Source of the DNA: Morchella semilibera
Taxonomy: Eukaryota; Ascomycota; Pezizomycetes; Pezizales; Morchellaceae
Length of the DNA stretch: 64,000 bases
Assembly: GCA_009192285.1 (NCBI GenBank)
Contig: WBVU01000010.1
Coordinates: 1,920,111-1,984,110, forward strand
Direction: 5' to 3'
Below, piece after piece: positions 24,872 through 38,461 of the stretch (its first letter is position 1; every line of letters starts with the position of its first letter). The position numbers were made by a program, and so were the translations under genes. The notes beneath the pieces are model-generated. The model worked only from the letters and a program-made list of their open reading frames with translations. It had not been told where the DNA came from and did not search any database.

Positions 24872-26443
24872 ACGGCCTATATGCTAGCTATAGAGGGGAA
24901 TAGTCCGCATCCACGTATAACCTACGGCGAGGGCAATTTCTCAGCGGGCTTGAATGAGAAAACAATAATTGATAAAAAAGAACCCCTAGAATTACCTCTT
25001 TCTTTATAACTCTACGGGTAGCTGTGAATATAGACCACTATACAGAGCGATAGTAACAAATTCTTGATCTGGTATCCTTGGATAAGCTATCGGGCGACTT
25101 GGTAAGTCGGGGTGGCACTAGAAATTACGCGCCCATGATAATACTGCCACTTATATAGCATTTCTCGTCACGCAAAAGAAACTTTCCTATTCCATTTCTA
25201 CCACAGTTGTTAACAACTCAAGAGTGTGATGTGTAGAATTTGAATTAATCTAATAGATAATATTTAACTTCTAGGTGCTAGATTTCTAGGTTTGAGCCTG
25301 AGGTTCCGGTTACCATCATAGTACATCACTCGCCCTATGTCATGACTGGTAAGCAGGGGTCTAACCAATTATCTCTTATTTGAGTAACCATAGGTTATGC
25401 TGGAATCCAAGCTAAAAATATATAAATACCTGTCCTCAGATTTAAGTCCTTGATATCGCTGCCATTTCCCTTTCCCTCTTTTTCTCTTGAAGAAAGACAC
25501 AAACCGCTAGTGAGTGAGATGCTGTCATTTGAACCCATCAACATTCTCCGTAACTCAACTTCACTTCATGCACACCCAGACACAGAAAGCCTCGGAGCCT
25601 GTTTCGCTGCGGCCGTCCGGGGGATGAAAACAAGTTTTGCTGCATGTATACTCGGGTACGAGGGCTAGAACCAGAACATGCGATGGAGTATGGCACTCCG
25701 TACAAGTAAACCCTGCTAGGGTACAGCCAGTACCTACATGTGTGTAGCAGGCATCATAAACTGACTATTATCTCTGTAGCTGGCTGCGATGATGATACGA
25801 TGATAGTATGGGGTTGTCTCCGCATGCGGGGTGCCGTTGATTGACCTGTGTAGCGCAAGTTGTAGCACTGGCTAGGCAAGATGGCAGTTGAGGGTCGGAA
25901 TTGTACCAATTGCAACATGGTATATAGTACTCTACCTTAAATATAAAGCCACTACCACATTCCAGGGAGAGACCTGCCGAGGAAGTTGAATGGTGGGGAT
26001 TAATCGATTTGGGGGGCGTATGTACTTGCCGACTCCACTAACTCAGGGATAACCGCAGGTACTATTCCCATTCATTAATTAACGGCGAAAGGGAAGGTGC
26101 AGCATTTGGTCACCTACAAACGGCGAGGAGGAGATACTCTACAAAGTCGTACTATGCACCTAAAGGTTCGAGCTTTTCTGAGTATGTCCTTATTTGCACG
26201 AGAAAGAACCGTCGATTGTAATATCAGCTTGCCTATCAGATAATAAAAATAAAAAATAAAAAATAAAAAATAAAAAATAAAAAATAAAAAATAAAAAATA
26301 AAAAATAAAACAAACGGTACTATGATCACAAGCACCGATTCTTGTTAGAAATATTATTCGGTCTATGTACTTGTTTTACCAGTCTATAATAGACTCCCCC
26401 TCTACAGCCTCACTCAATACATATGAAAAACAAACGAGTGTAA
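24872..26443. other. intergenic between convergent genes
   Basis: No gene seen. The region is AT-rich and contains a heptamer tandem repeat near its right end, listed separately. Confidence 0.6.
26241..26310. repeat. TAAAAAA heptanucleotide tandem repeat
   Basis: About nine to ten units of TAAAAAA lie 130 bp downstream of the stop codon of the GH3 gene (minus strand). It reads as a run of Phe/Tyr/Leu codons on the minus strand, which creates a false open frame. Confidence 0.95.
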
Positions 26444-29293
26444 TTAATAATGTCCGTACCCGTATTCCAAGCTACCCCTCAGACGCAACTTTCTTGAACT
26501 CTGTCCAATTGCAATATCAATTCCGCCAGATGGAATCTCCCAGTTCTCAATGGCAGCATTATAATAACTCAAATCTCTCCGTGTCAACTCGAAACAGATC
26601 CGCCTGCACTCGCCAGGCTCCAGGTAAACTTTCTCGAACCCTCTAAGAACTTTGACCGGGAAGTCGATCTTCTTGTTCTTGAACTGGACGTAGAGCTGGG
26701 CAACCTCGGCACCTGCAACATCTCCAGTGTTTTCGAGGATCATGGTAACCTTGTACAAAACTTCCCAAAGAGCAGGGTTGCCTCCTTCAGCACCACCAGC
26801 AGGCATAAGCGGGTGTGGCTTCTCATAGCCCTCGGGATATGGGTAAGGGCCAACGGTAACATTAGGGTTTGTGGCATTGAGGTATGGGTAAATCATACGA
26901 TCGATCGGTGAGAATCCTTCGGGGAAGAATGTCTCAGAAACATCAGGGATTTCCGAATCATAAACGGGGGGAGTACTCTCTGGCTCAGGGCGAGGGGCAG
27001 GAAGGGGAGTCAGAGGCTGGATAAGCTCAGTCTCAAGGTCACAGAATTTGAAGGTAGTATATGAGAGGCCGAACCCGAATTCGTAGCGAGGTGTGATGTC
27101 GTGTTTGTCGAAGTATCTGTAATCGATGTAAAGGCCCTCGGTGAAATCCTGCTGCGGAGGGTTTCCATTGGCAACGTACATAACGCCGGCAGTTGGGCCA
27201 TAGTCTGCGAGAGACTTTCCAATAGTGTATGGAAGCTTTCCACTGGGGTTTACATCACCGTAGAGAACATCTACAAGGGAGTTTCCACTCTCCTGCCCAG
27301 GTAGATGCGCCCAGACAATGCCGTGAACATATTGAGAATCTGCCCATTTCTCCATAATGATAGGCCCAACTGAGTGAACAACAACGACTGTCTGCTTGCA
27401 GTTCTGAGAAACAGCCGCAATGACCTCGTTCCCGCCAAGTTGAGTTTCGAGATCGTTCCTATCACCCTCAAGATCATTCCAAGTGAGATATCCTTCACCA
27501 GAGTCGGCATTGACGAACGTGAGGCAGATATCTTGCTCTTGAGCAGAGACCTTCATATCTTCAAGCTTTGTGTTGTTCAAGATTGCGGTGACGACAGAAC
27601 CATCTTCAGCAGCGCGGGCCTGAATGGCTTCAAGAGGGGTAATTAAGTAGCTAAAGTTAGTGGCGCCGCTTCCCCATCCAACAGCAAGACTATTCGGTCG
27701 TATCAGTATCGTAAGTTTGAATTAATTATTGGACCGGTTTTACTCACGTTCCCTGGTTGCATGCCCTATCAATGCAGAGATTTGGTCCATTCCCAGGACC
27801 AGCATCTTCACCGTAAACACCGATTTTCATTGGCCCTGACAATGGCAAAACACCTTCGTTTTTGAGCAATGCAATGGCATCTGCGGCAATCTTCCTTGCG
27901 AGAGTAGCATGATCTCCTCTGACTTCAACGTGCTGGTTAACAACACCTGTAGTATTGTCGTTTGAGCCATAGTAAAGCTTTCCAACGGTAGCATCTGTCC
28001 ATGAGTTGAAATTTGGTTCTGGGAAATCTTCATCCTGACCAAACTTGTACCAGGTTGCAACGATACGGGTGACCATGTCATCGAGTCTGTCCATTGGCAC
28101 AGAGCTGTTTAGCACGGCCCTAGTAAGTTCAGGCCCAAGAAGTGATTTACGGTCGTCCCATGCCAAGCCATCACCTATACAAAATCAGCTTATAAAGTCA
28201 AAATATACAAATTCTCGTTGGCCTACCAGGCATGGTCATATCCATCCCAGCAAGGACGCTAGCAACTCCACTGTATTGAGCGAGCCAATCGGACATGATA
28301 AACCCTTCAAAGCCTAACTCATCTTTCAAAACGGCGTTCTGCAGCCATGAATTCTGACAAGAGGCACTGTTATTATTCTGGTTGTAGGAACACATAACTG
28401 CCCCAACACCAGCTTTCACCGAGTCCTGGAATGGCCATAAGTAGACTTCATGAAGAGTTCTAGCATCGATGTTGGTGGAGATGGCGTTGGCACCTTGGCG
28501 GAAATGTTCCTGCTCATTAGCTAGGATAGTAGTTAGTATGCAACTTTCGATGATAATAATTTAGAGATTCGCATACCAATGTAGTGCTTTGCAGTTGCAA
28601 TGACTCCATTATCCTGGATACCCAGGATGGTTTGGGAAGCGCCGATACCCTGGAGATAAGGATCCGAGCCAAAGCCTTCCCAGCCTCTCCCACCTGCTGG
28701 CATACGACCGATAGGACCCATCGCTGGCCCTAAAATAACGTTTATTCCCTTTTCACGGAATTCGGAGCCCAAACCATCTCCACGAGCATACATGAGCTCC
28801 TTGTCCCATGTTCCTGTATGCGTCGTTAGAACCCTCTAACAAACCCTCTATTTTCAGATGTAACTCACCGCCGATTGTAATTCCAGCAGGCCAAGCCGTA
28901 ATCTTATCCGCAAATCTTACTCCTAACGGTCCATCCTGAAGACAGATGGAAGGGAAGTTCAGACGCTCAACCGGACCGGTATTTCCTACACAAGGGCCCA
29001 TAGCCCAGCCAATACCAGTCGTGATATTCACTGCATCATCTATTAGCATGAATCCTTCACATAAAGTGGTAGCTAGAGTTGAGATCCAAACCTTTTTCAA
29101 CCAATGTCATCTGCGAGACAAGGTCATAGGCCTTTTGATAAGCATCAGCCCATGACGCCGAAGAACCACCCTTAGGAGCAGGGTAGTAAGGCGGGCTCTT
29201 TGTAGCTACTCCAGACTGTCTATTTTCTAGAGGGGCAGAGGATCCCAGCCCCAATTGGGCGGCGAGGAGAAATGCCGAGTAGAACCCGATCAT
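26444..29293 (-). CDS. secreted GH3 beta-glucosidase
   Basis: Exons 29293-29092, 29030-28869, 28813-28577, 28520-28227, 28174-27748 and 27689-26444 give 855 residues, the usual size of fungal extracellular beta-glucosidases. The start at 29293 gives signal peptide [19 protein letters not shown]; an ATG six codons upstream is weaker. Order of domains: GH3 N-terminal barrel ([46 protein letters not shown]), then the nucleophile Asp in GFIMSDW (about residue 278), the alpha/beta sandwich ([32 protein letters not shown]) and a C-terminal fibronectin-III-like domain ([20 protein letters not shown]). It should release glucose from cellobiose or other beta-glucosides outside the cell. The intron 1 acceptor was set at 29031 because it gives the family form VEKVNITTG. 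Confidence 0.95.
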
Positions 29294-32178
29294 TTTATCA
29301 ATCAAGTACAAAAGACAATTTCAAAGACCAGCGTAAATGGAACTCAGATGAATTCCCAGAATGTGATTAAGGGATGAGAATAGATGGAAAGACCACGAAC
29401 CAGTATCGATTTCCAGAGGTTGGGTGTCCATCTTATACTACGTAGTTCATGGCCCTTCGGACTAGCTGCCCAACTCTCATGAGACATCTTTGCTGCACTG
29501 CCCCCCCCCCCCCCACAATTGCTGTAATTACCGTTAGACGAACTATTAATGCGTTGACGTCGGTGAAATTACTTGCGTGCCCTCACCTCCATTTGATCGC
29601 GGCTTCGGACATCAATAGCGCATACGTTCTGTGCACCCGATTATTCCCAATTGAGGTGCCACTCTGTCTAAATGCGTCATGTCTCCCGAAGAAAAATTTA
29701 GGCACGTACCGTCACTGCCCAGTGACCAGGAGTAGAGAATTGTGCGGGGTACCGAATATCTGGGAAATGTGCAAAAAACTGGGGTAGCAGGTAGTTAATT
29801 TTTCATCACCCCAGCTTTCTGGTCATATATTTCCATCTCTGGAAGGAGCCTACACCCTATGTACTCGATCAAAAACCAGGTTTTTACCCGTGTTTAACCC
29901 AACGGCTGTCGGGAATATGCACTTGGAATCCCGAAAATATCTTGGTAACCATGTGCTTGAAGTTTGCTCTACGAAGGTAAATACATGTATGTATATACAT
30001 ACACGATTGATTGATTTTATTACATAGCTGGTACGGATGAAGTCTTATTTTTTCTCCCTTGAAGGCTTATGATAAAGGGTTTGGGCAGCTAGCTAGGTTA
30101 CATGTTGTTAATCTGTTAATCGAACGAATGTGTGTGTCTGCTTGCGGCTCTTTATTATTTTTTTAACCTTAAAAAAAAGAAAATAGAATTAAGGAGTACA
30201 GGAGGGGTGGTTGGAAAGCAGGCACAAGCTGGCGAGGGATGTGCTGTGTCGATCAAAGTGTGCAACCTAACTTTGAAGGACGCGCTGCTGTTGCAATGTT
30301 GCACGGTTGGTCACGGACTTCACCCCTGAAAGTTGAATGGTAACGGGTGATGAGCTATGATGGGGGGTTACTTCCGACTAAGAGAAGAAAGAATGAAAAA
30401 AACAAAAAGCAAGATCAATCGGCGGAGAATATTCGGAGGAGCCTTTACAGCCTCAACCAATTGACTCGCAGAATGTCGCGATCCCGAGGTATCTGACTAA
30501 TGTGGTGAATCACAGCCAGCAGCTGGGATCGTTTGTTATAGTACTCATACGCGTATTTGTAGAGTCTGGACATTGAGTTGGTGATATATAGGACTGTCTG
30601 ATCAGCACACATCGGGTTCCAGCTACTTAGCTACTCAGCTGATAAACGGGGATGAAGGTTAGTTATACTACGAGACAGCATGCACTGTGATTGTTGAAAT
30701 ATGATGTAGTGAAATCTAGGAGTACTGTAGTATTTGAGAAAATTCGTTGCGCTGCAGCAGGGGTATGAGCCAATTGCAACCAGAGGCAGTATTTTAGGCG
30801 ATCATTTCAACTTACACAGGCTATTATTAGAATACTAAATCGTCATATCAGATCGGGTCGCTACTCCCAAATCTTCATGTCTCGCCGGTTGAGCCTCGAC
30901 TCACGTCGGAGCCCAATTTCACCAAGTATTGATCTGGGTCACTGGATCAGTACATGGATGTAGTATAAGTTGTAGCGTGTACTCAACAGTGCGACATAAC
31001 TACGGTAGTGTGCCCACTGCCGTACGTGTACGATTCCATCTTCTACAAACCTTCTAATAAGGGTACAGCCATGGGTATATATTCAACAGCAGCAACAAAA
31101 ACACGTCCGATAATGTATAAGTGGGTAATTCAGCTGATCCTATAGCTATATACAACCTATCAGGACAACAAATGAGACATCCACTACATGAATCCGGAGC
31201 ACGCACGGAAGGGACTTAGACCAGCGCCTAGCACAGCTTTCTACAATTCATACGAATTCAGCATTCGTAGTTCCAAGTATTACGAGACGAGAATTCACGC
31301 ATTTAGTTACGTCAGGTATCCGCGGTTCAAATTTATCAATCGTTCTGCGCGTGCCAACATTGCAATCGGTACATTGGCGATTTACTTTTGTTCTACCAGG
31401 ACTCATAATCGGGTTTCGGCCTCAGCTCTCGCCAAAAAAAAATTTATTGCATTGCTTTACACAATTATGGGGTACTACAATGGTAAAAGTCTAAGGTGCC
31501 ACACCGGCAAACACGAATCAATCAATTTGCGAATTATTTATTAAGATCTCGTTCGCAGGATTTTAAACAGGTACTAACTCTGTTTCCTAAAAAATTGGGC
31601 AGCCCAGAAACTAAGGACTCGGCCTCCATCAATAAATAGATTGTCACGCAACGCGTACGGTATTGTGGTCTATTACCCTTCTTGAGTTTGCTATATGGAA
31701 TCTGCCTCTTTGTGATAGGTTAGAATGCTTTCAAGATCTTGACAACGGTATTCTTGGCATTGTGACATATATATCATGACGCTATTCACCTTGTTAATGT
31801 TAGAGAAATTGTTGAAGCTGAACATATCTATTCGCTTTTTTGTAGCTACTTAAAATAGTACCAGAAAGTAAAGTAGCGAAACCATAACTACTAACGCTAG
31901 CATATATACTAAGAGCTTATAGGTACTCATCTTGAAGGATTAAAGAATCCCGATAATACAACTTGAAGCAATCGACTCAAAAAACAAGAGTATAGAAAAG
32001 ACACAAATATATGTTTACCAAGCTCAAACTGATGCATATGCTATTGAAATTTGAAAGACAGGAAGATGAAAATTTGAAAATTATCAAAAAGAGCTAGAAT
32101 CTTGCTTATACCCACCCCTCAAGTCTTTTCCGGCAAAGATTTGGCAGCAACTCCCCTTCACGTGCACCTGCAATCTCC
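29294..32178. other. intergenic, AT-rich
   Basis: No gene seen. The left end is the GH3 promoter and has a C homopolymer near 29501. A TACATGTA octamer is at 29982. A plus-strand frame of 118 codons at 31188-31544 shows no domain or codon bias and I do not call it. A partial MITE copy at 30733 is listed separately. Confidence 0.55.
30733..30789 (+). mobile_element. one-ended remnant of the MITE family found at 57.4 kb
   Basis: The stretch shares the inner 31 bases of the terminal repeat of the element at 57349-57487 exactly (TTGAGAAAATTCGT...GCAGCAGGGGT), and then continues into the same internal bases (ATGAGCCAA...CCAGAGGCAG) with a four-base insertion. The outer TACCGCATTAA end and the second arm are absent, so this is a truncated copy. 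Confidence 0.8.
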
Positions 32179-35100
32179 TCAATCCTCCCATATTAGTTTT
32201 ACTTCAACGTTCTCTTGTACGTAGCGAACTGGAGGTGCTTGGTAATCTGAGATTACGAGGCGTAGTTCTCCACTAGCTGTGATCGCCATTAATTCGGGAG
32301 TTTCGCCTAACAATCCCTTCTGGAATGTTTCGACCAATTCCTGCATAGAAGTTACTGGGGCCACTGGGATAGTAGACAAGGCACTGGATTGCCCTCCATT
32401 AACGGCTTCTGTCGAGTGTTCCTGGCTAGTGATGGTAGCAATAACTTTTCCCGAATTTGCAAGCACTAACTCCATATCAACAGAATCCAGGGTGAGAACT
32501 ACACCGAATGGATTCCTGAGACTAATTCTAGCCCCTAGTCTGTGCTCACTAATAATCAGGCCGATAGAGTCAAATAGACGGTGGCCTAGAGAGGCCCATT
32601 CAGCTTGAATTTCGAGTCCAGTTAATCCTCTAACTTCGTGGTGGGATTTCGTGCGTAGGCTCAAGTTATTCCGGCCACCAATCATGAATCTAGAAAGAAA
32701 TTCTGCCGTTTCTGATGAATTACAGTGGGATGCTGTGGGGTCAAACTTTCCCGTGATATTATTAGATCCGTAATCCAAGGTCAATTTCTCGACACTAATA
32801 GTTCCAATACATCTATCTTGATTATTTTGGAAAACGTCAAACTCAGTATCCCCGAACTAAGAAATTAAATTAGCCTTTTCCACAGGACGCCAAGAAAGGG
32901 GGGGGGGGGGCGGTAAAACTAACATTTACAAACATATCAGATGGATTCTGGATTTGTAATGTCACGGTCCAAAGTTTTCCCATCACTATTTGGTTTGAAA
33001 CTATCACTTTCTGTTTACCACCACCATCCAGACCGTGAAGGCCATTCATCTGCCATGCATGGTTTTCAATGTTGATCCCAGAAACTCTTGCTTCTCCGTA
33101 TGGGGTGTCTAAGTCGACAGACATACTGCCTCTAATTTTGATCGGCAGGGATTGCGCTTTTATAAAATCAGGCATGAAAATGTTCTTGAGAATTTCTTCT
33201 TCAACGACACTACTATTCGAGCCTACAAGGCTACTGTTCAAAGTATGAACCCCGGATAGGACACTCTGTTCGCGGAAGTTGGTTGTGCTCTCTACCCTCA
33301 GAAATTCTGTTCCTGAGAGTGGAAGAGATATACCCAGAAAGTAGATCACTCTCCGGACAGTGATAATAAAATCATCAGACTCAAAGGGTAACTTTAAATT
33401 GCACTCAATATTACTTCCTCTGCCCAGCTTCGTTTTCCCATCCGGAGTCATTGTCAGGAGTATTTTAGTGTCCAGGGTAGTGAAAATCTGCTCATTCATT
33501 ACCACTGGCAGATCTTTGTCAAATAGTTGGATGACCGGTTGTAGCCAGTCAATATCAGTGCCGTCAACTGTAATATTTCTTCCCTTCAGACGTAATAGCC
33601 CCCCCCTAGCCGGCCTAGTCCCCTCCAAAGTAAGTGCCGATATCAAATCCCCGAGAAGAGTATTATTGCTTCTAAAAATATCTCTATCATAGAGAACAGA
33701 TGAAAAATGTGCATGATTATAACCTGGGAAAATCTTCATGGAAGAAATCTTGGCCTCACCAATTGCGAGGTCGCCGAGAAAAAGGTCGAAATTTATGCCC
33801 CCCTATGATTGAAATGAATCCATGTTTAATTCAGGGATTTATGAGTCTTCAACTTACAAGGTCCATTGCCACGACAGACGGATTAAACCATGTAATATTA
33901 GCATCAATAAACCCCTTTTGTGGCTGAAGAAACCTATATGAATCAATCCTAATGCCTTGGAACCCACCCATACCTAAAAAGCATTAGTAAGAGCGAGAAA
34001 TTGTTCATGTGGGGTTAAATATTGTTTACAATTGATATTAATTTTTTTCATTATATCTGTGGAGGCGGTGAATCCATTGGCCCGAACTTGTATATCGCCT
34101 TGAATGATTGAGCGCATTCCTTTTCTATCCTCATATGGGCCCCATACCAATATCTCAACCATGTCCCCAGGCCTCCAGAAGCCAGATTTTCTGTCCTCAT
34201 TGCCATCGTCATGTTCATGATTATCATCATCATTATCACCTCTTGAAGTAAGTGTGATGTTCCCATTGCCTTTGGAGAAATTGAGTTTCTCGGACAAATA
34301 CAGCAATCCTAGCTTTGTATATTCGTGGCCGCCGTACACTTCGGATCTATTTCTGCTATTTTTTTTTTTTGAATGGTAAAAGTCGTAGTTGTAATCATTA
34401 TCAGACTCAAAAGTGAAGGATGCCGGTTGGATGTGTATGCGGGTGTTGGCATACGACTTGGCCACTAGTTCAAGTTCCACAGTAGTATAATTATACGTGA
34501 CATCACTAACATGAAATGCTGCGACCTCAACAGTTGTTCCATCGGCCTTCTCCCTCATTATTTCTGGGATAATAAATATTAATCTAGAGTTTGTCAATTA
34601 GCTGTCGTGCGTATGCTAAAAGAGAAAATACAAAATCATCATGCTATGTTTATATACTAACATTATGATTATTGATAAGAGCGATGATATCGCGATGGCT
34701 CCCAGGCTTGCATACTTCCAATTCCGAGCAAAAAACTTGAAAAGTGGTATTGGATTAACGTAATTGAGAACCTTCAAAGGGTTATCCATAGAAAACTTGC
34801 TTGGCCTTGCAAGAGTCATATGTATTACTGGGGCTGAGGGCATAACTGGAGTGGCTGTGGGAGTTGGCATTGGATCCAAATCGACCATTTCAAATATACC
34901 ATCTGCACCGAGATAGCGGTGGTCGCGCCGCATACCCGGGTGGGGACCCTCACTCATATCGTCGGAGAGTCTTAGAAATGTAGGGTCAGGCCCCAAAGAA
35001 AAGGCTGAGATTCGTGACTTCTTGTTACGGTTACGGTCTTGACTCCCCTTATTTCCGTTACGATCAGGGCTATTATCAACTTCACTGTCTGCCTTGCCCC

Positions 35101-36424
35101 TAGAGGATAGTTCCATGCGAATGTTGAGAGGTTGCGAGCTTGTATTGCTTTTCTTCTCTGCCTGACCAAATATTCGGTTCGAATTTCCGTTCAATCTACC
35201 ACTGTCATCTGAGCTAAGAGAATATTCATCTAGTGACTCGCGATCAACATGATTGTATGGGCTCAGTCTACTTGACGAGCCCTGATAATTGCTTGGACCT
35301 GGTTGTCCAACTTTATCATGTTGTCCCAATAGATCCTTCATGACATTATAGCTTGTTGGAGCTAGTAACGGCGCCTGGATGGGTGATTTCCCTTTGGTAT
35401 CTTTATCATCATGGGGGGAAGGGGGAGGGGTCAAAGGTGGCGGCCCCGGGTTCTGCCCACTAGGTGCATAAAGCTGTTCTTCAGCTGTACTGGCAACAGA
35501 TGTTCGTGGGGATGGTTGAGGTGGGCATAGAATGCATCCTTCGTAATGCCGATCTCTTGGAATCGTTTCGGTTTCAGAGTTTTTCCCTTCTAAGTTGAAC
35601 GTCTTTGGAGTCTTTCTCCAATTTGTGAGAAATCCATTCCTACCAAGAAGTTTGAACTTGGAATATTTGTCCTTCACTGGCAAGGTCTCTGGGATGGTGG
35701 TGTTAGGGGCTGGCTCACTCCATGGTGGTCTGTGGGGGCAGTTATTTGCGTGGACTAGAGACCCTTCCCTTGCGGATTCGTCAAGAATATTTGGAGCGTA
35801 TTCATTACTTGAACGTCTGGAGGAGCTCAAGGTAAGCTGCTTCCTATGACCATACGCAAGACCATGGCTGATATCTTCCGCAAGATCGTCGGAGTCGTAT
35901 TCGCATCCGGTTAAGGAGTCCTCCTTGGGCCCAACGACCTTTTCGACAACGTGGGGAAGAACATGGTTTTTACCTTTAGCATCTGAATTCTTGATGTGGT
36001 CAGTTCTTCGTCCTGTGTGGCTGGTGTTTTCCTGGCCAGGCAGTTTTAGCTCTAGCAATCCTTTTGTCCCGGTACCAGGTCTGGACGGGAATGAAAATAC
36101 GGGAGTATTCTCATCGTGTCGATAGCTCAGATTACCACTTGTAAGGCCAACGCTATGGACCGCTGATGTCTGTCCAGATATCAATGTTTGCTCCCCGGCG
36201 AGGGGTTTGCGTCCTCCGCTCGAGTGTGAGAGCCATATATCTCCTGTAGGAGATCTAGAGTCCGCTGCAGAGGCTGGACTTTCCGGAAGCGGGGGAGGCC
36301 CGCTGAGTGAAATGTGTGTTTTAGTACCTACCAAATCCTCTCTGTGTCCATAAGAGGTCGCAATTGACGGTGAAAGTGCCGGATCAATGATCAGCTCCTC
36401 CACTCGTGGTTGGTCTGGTGGCAT
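32179..36424 (-). CDS. large single-pass vacuolar membrane protein with DUF3712-type lumenal region (Tag1-like)
   Basis: Exons 36424-34662, 34583-34030, 33973-33858, 33802-32924 and 32856-32179 give 1329 residues. Residues about 1-560 are a disordered, Pro/Ser-rich cytosolic region. One membrane segment follows (SLGAIAISSLLSIIII, continuing across the first splice into LIFIIPEI). The rest is lumenal beta-rich repeats (VEVAAFHVSDVTYNYTTVEL, FIDANITWFNPSVVAMDL, VTLQIQNPSDMFVNFG, FGVVLTLDSVDMEL). This layout is that of fungal DUF3712 proteins, of which yeast Tag1 (YLR173W) is a vacuolar member linked to ending autophagy. Assignment to Tag1 itself is by architecture and is tentative. Each splice was fixed by phase; intron 4 begins GTTAGTTTTACCG and then a 12-C run. 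Many N-glycosylation sequons sit in the lumenal part. Confidence 0.8.
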
Positions 36425-38461
36425 TTTTAGGTAAAAAAATGGGTATTGAGAGAGGAAAAAAAGGGGGTTGTTCTAATTGGAGCAGTATGGTTTAGGTAGC
36501 GAGAAGAAACCAGGCTCGGTGAAATGAAGGATGGATTTTGATATGGCTTGGTTTAGTGAGCAGTAAATTCAAGAATAGCAGGTTGAGAGGGGACTGTACG
36601 AGGAAATCGTTGAATTCAAAATGAACGAACGAATTTTCTTGAGGTACTCTCAGTTACTATTGTCCTTAAATTCTCAATGTGAGTGACAGAGGATACACTA
36701 TGGGTGACCGTAGATGATAAAAGATGGATGAGAAATAAGGTGTGAGTATGTGAGAGCAGTGGAGTAGTGGAGGTGGGGAAGGTGGGGTATGAAGGTTAAG
36801 AGGGAAGAAGAGAATACAGTATATCAGAAGAGAGATGTAGACTAGAATGGAGCTAGCGGCTCAATTCTCAGATGACAATACGAAAGGTAAATTTCTGGGT
36901 ATGCCACTGGGTACCACTGGACTGGCTACTGGAAAAGCTATGAGAAAAAGTGCTGGACGGTCTACTGAACGGTTTACTAGCCAAGACATTCAAAGAATTG
37001 GCTGCATGTATAAACTCAACATACATAGGGCCGATACCTAAAGGCTCTACGAGGCCCAGTAATTGGGACACTGAAATTTATCTAAATTCTATTTTTACTA
37101 TATTTATGCACCACCCATTTAGGTATTTAAAGTTCTAGAGTGGAAGAAGTATTCTCATATATCCGAAACATCTCCGCCTACGGCCAAGACCAATTACGGT
37201 GTTCATAAGATGTATATTACTTCAAGAAAAACAATGCCCGTTGTTCTGGTTCCTACGAGACTAAATAGAAAAATAGTTAGAATCATCCCTTATTTGCGCT
37301 TGTGGCCGGCTGTAATATATTATAATTATTTCCGTCATGAAACATGATTCGACAATGAAGAGTTGTCAGCGCATGTAGGTACATAATGCACACGTACTTT
37401 AAAAATTTACATGTAGTACATACATGTACTTACATAATACATGTACTTATATCCATCTACATACAAGTATATACACGAGTATACATGTAGCTACATGTAG
37501 TCACATACTTACATGTACTTACATATGCAGATGCAATTTAGTCCCCTAAGGCGGCACTTAAAATATTAGAATTGTCTCTAGACCGCGGGCGTGTTCGTTT
37601 TGTGGCGCTGCTTGCTTAGTAGAATTCAATACCTGATTATAGATGCGAACTAGATCAATACAAACTAAGTACATGTACCATAATACATACTAAAACAGAA
37701 ATGAAATTTCTAACCTTATCCTACTAGAAAATCAACTCTAGGTCTCATCTAACTATTAGATGCGTGTCCATCTCCTGGTGTAACTTTATACTATATTGGA
37801 CCAGTACATACGTACGGATCATGGAATCACTTGCGTGCACATATAGTTGTTTAAGTGCAGGTTATGAAATTATTCAGCCAGGTCCCTGGTTGTCACAATA
37901 TCGCTTGTCATGATATAAGCCATAACTATTTTTAACCCTTTGACTCGGGTGTATCACAATCAGTTTGTTGGGTTTTGCGCCCCTCTTTATCATCTCAAAC
38001 TGCATACCTCTCCATTTTCTATATCACTTCTACAGACGGGATTATTCATCTCAATAATTTGCTCTTGCGAGGACTTGGTGGTATTAACGAAAGGTGACTA
38101 CATGTCGTTGTATCTAGGACAAAGACATAAATATCGCATGTACCAAACGAGCAACACATTTCTGCTAGTGAAGTTGTAACTTTAAAGCTATATATCTGTA
38201 CATGCATAAGATATCGTACTGTCAAATACAAATCCCAATACCGTGCCTACCGTACACCGAAAATAAAAAAGAAAGAAGAGAAAACGAAAACGAAAAAATA
38301 CGGTCAAAGCAAAGTCCCCAATTCATCAAGCAAGAAAAAAAGCCCGCCCATATCTGTTTCAGCCTGAACCCTTGTACGTGAAGAAGCTTCTCGATTCTTC
38401 AACATAGTCTCGTTTCTGTCTGCCTGCCTGCCTCCATGTACACAGCACAGTAGACTCATAT
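36425..38461. other. intergenic with TACATGTA-rich patch
   Basis: No gene seen. Just left of 36.8 kb is the promoter of the DUF3712 gene with GA-rich stretches. The middle is dominated by TACATGTA-type palindromes. The right end is the 3' region of PEX11. Confidence 0.6.
37370..37530. repeat. cluster of TACATGTA palindromes
   Basis: Exact TACATGTA octamers start at 37408, 37421, 37438, 37482, 37492 and 37510, six in 110 bp, joined by related TACATA and TACTTA steps. A seventh is at 37670. The spacing is irregular, so it is not a simple tandem repeat. Confidence 0.9.

Noticed and set aside
26114-26335. Phe/Tyr-rich minus-strand frame
   Set aside because: Comes from the TAAAAAA tandem repeat.
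31188-31544. 118-codon plus-strand frame
   Set aside because: No motif, signal peptide or codon bias; AT-rich surroundings give such frames by chance.
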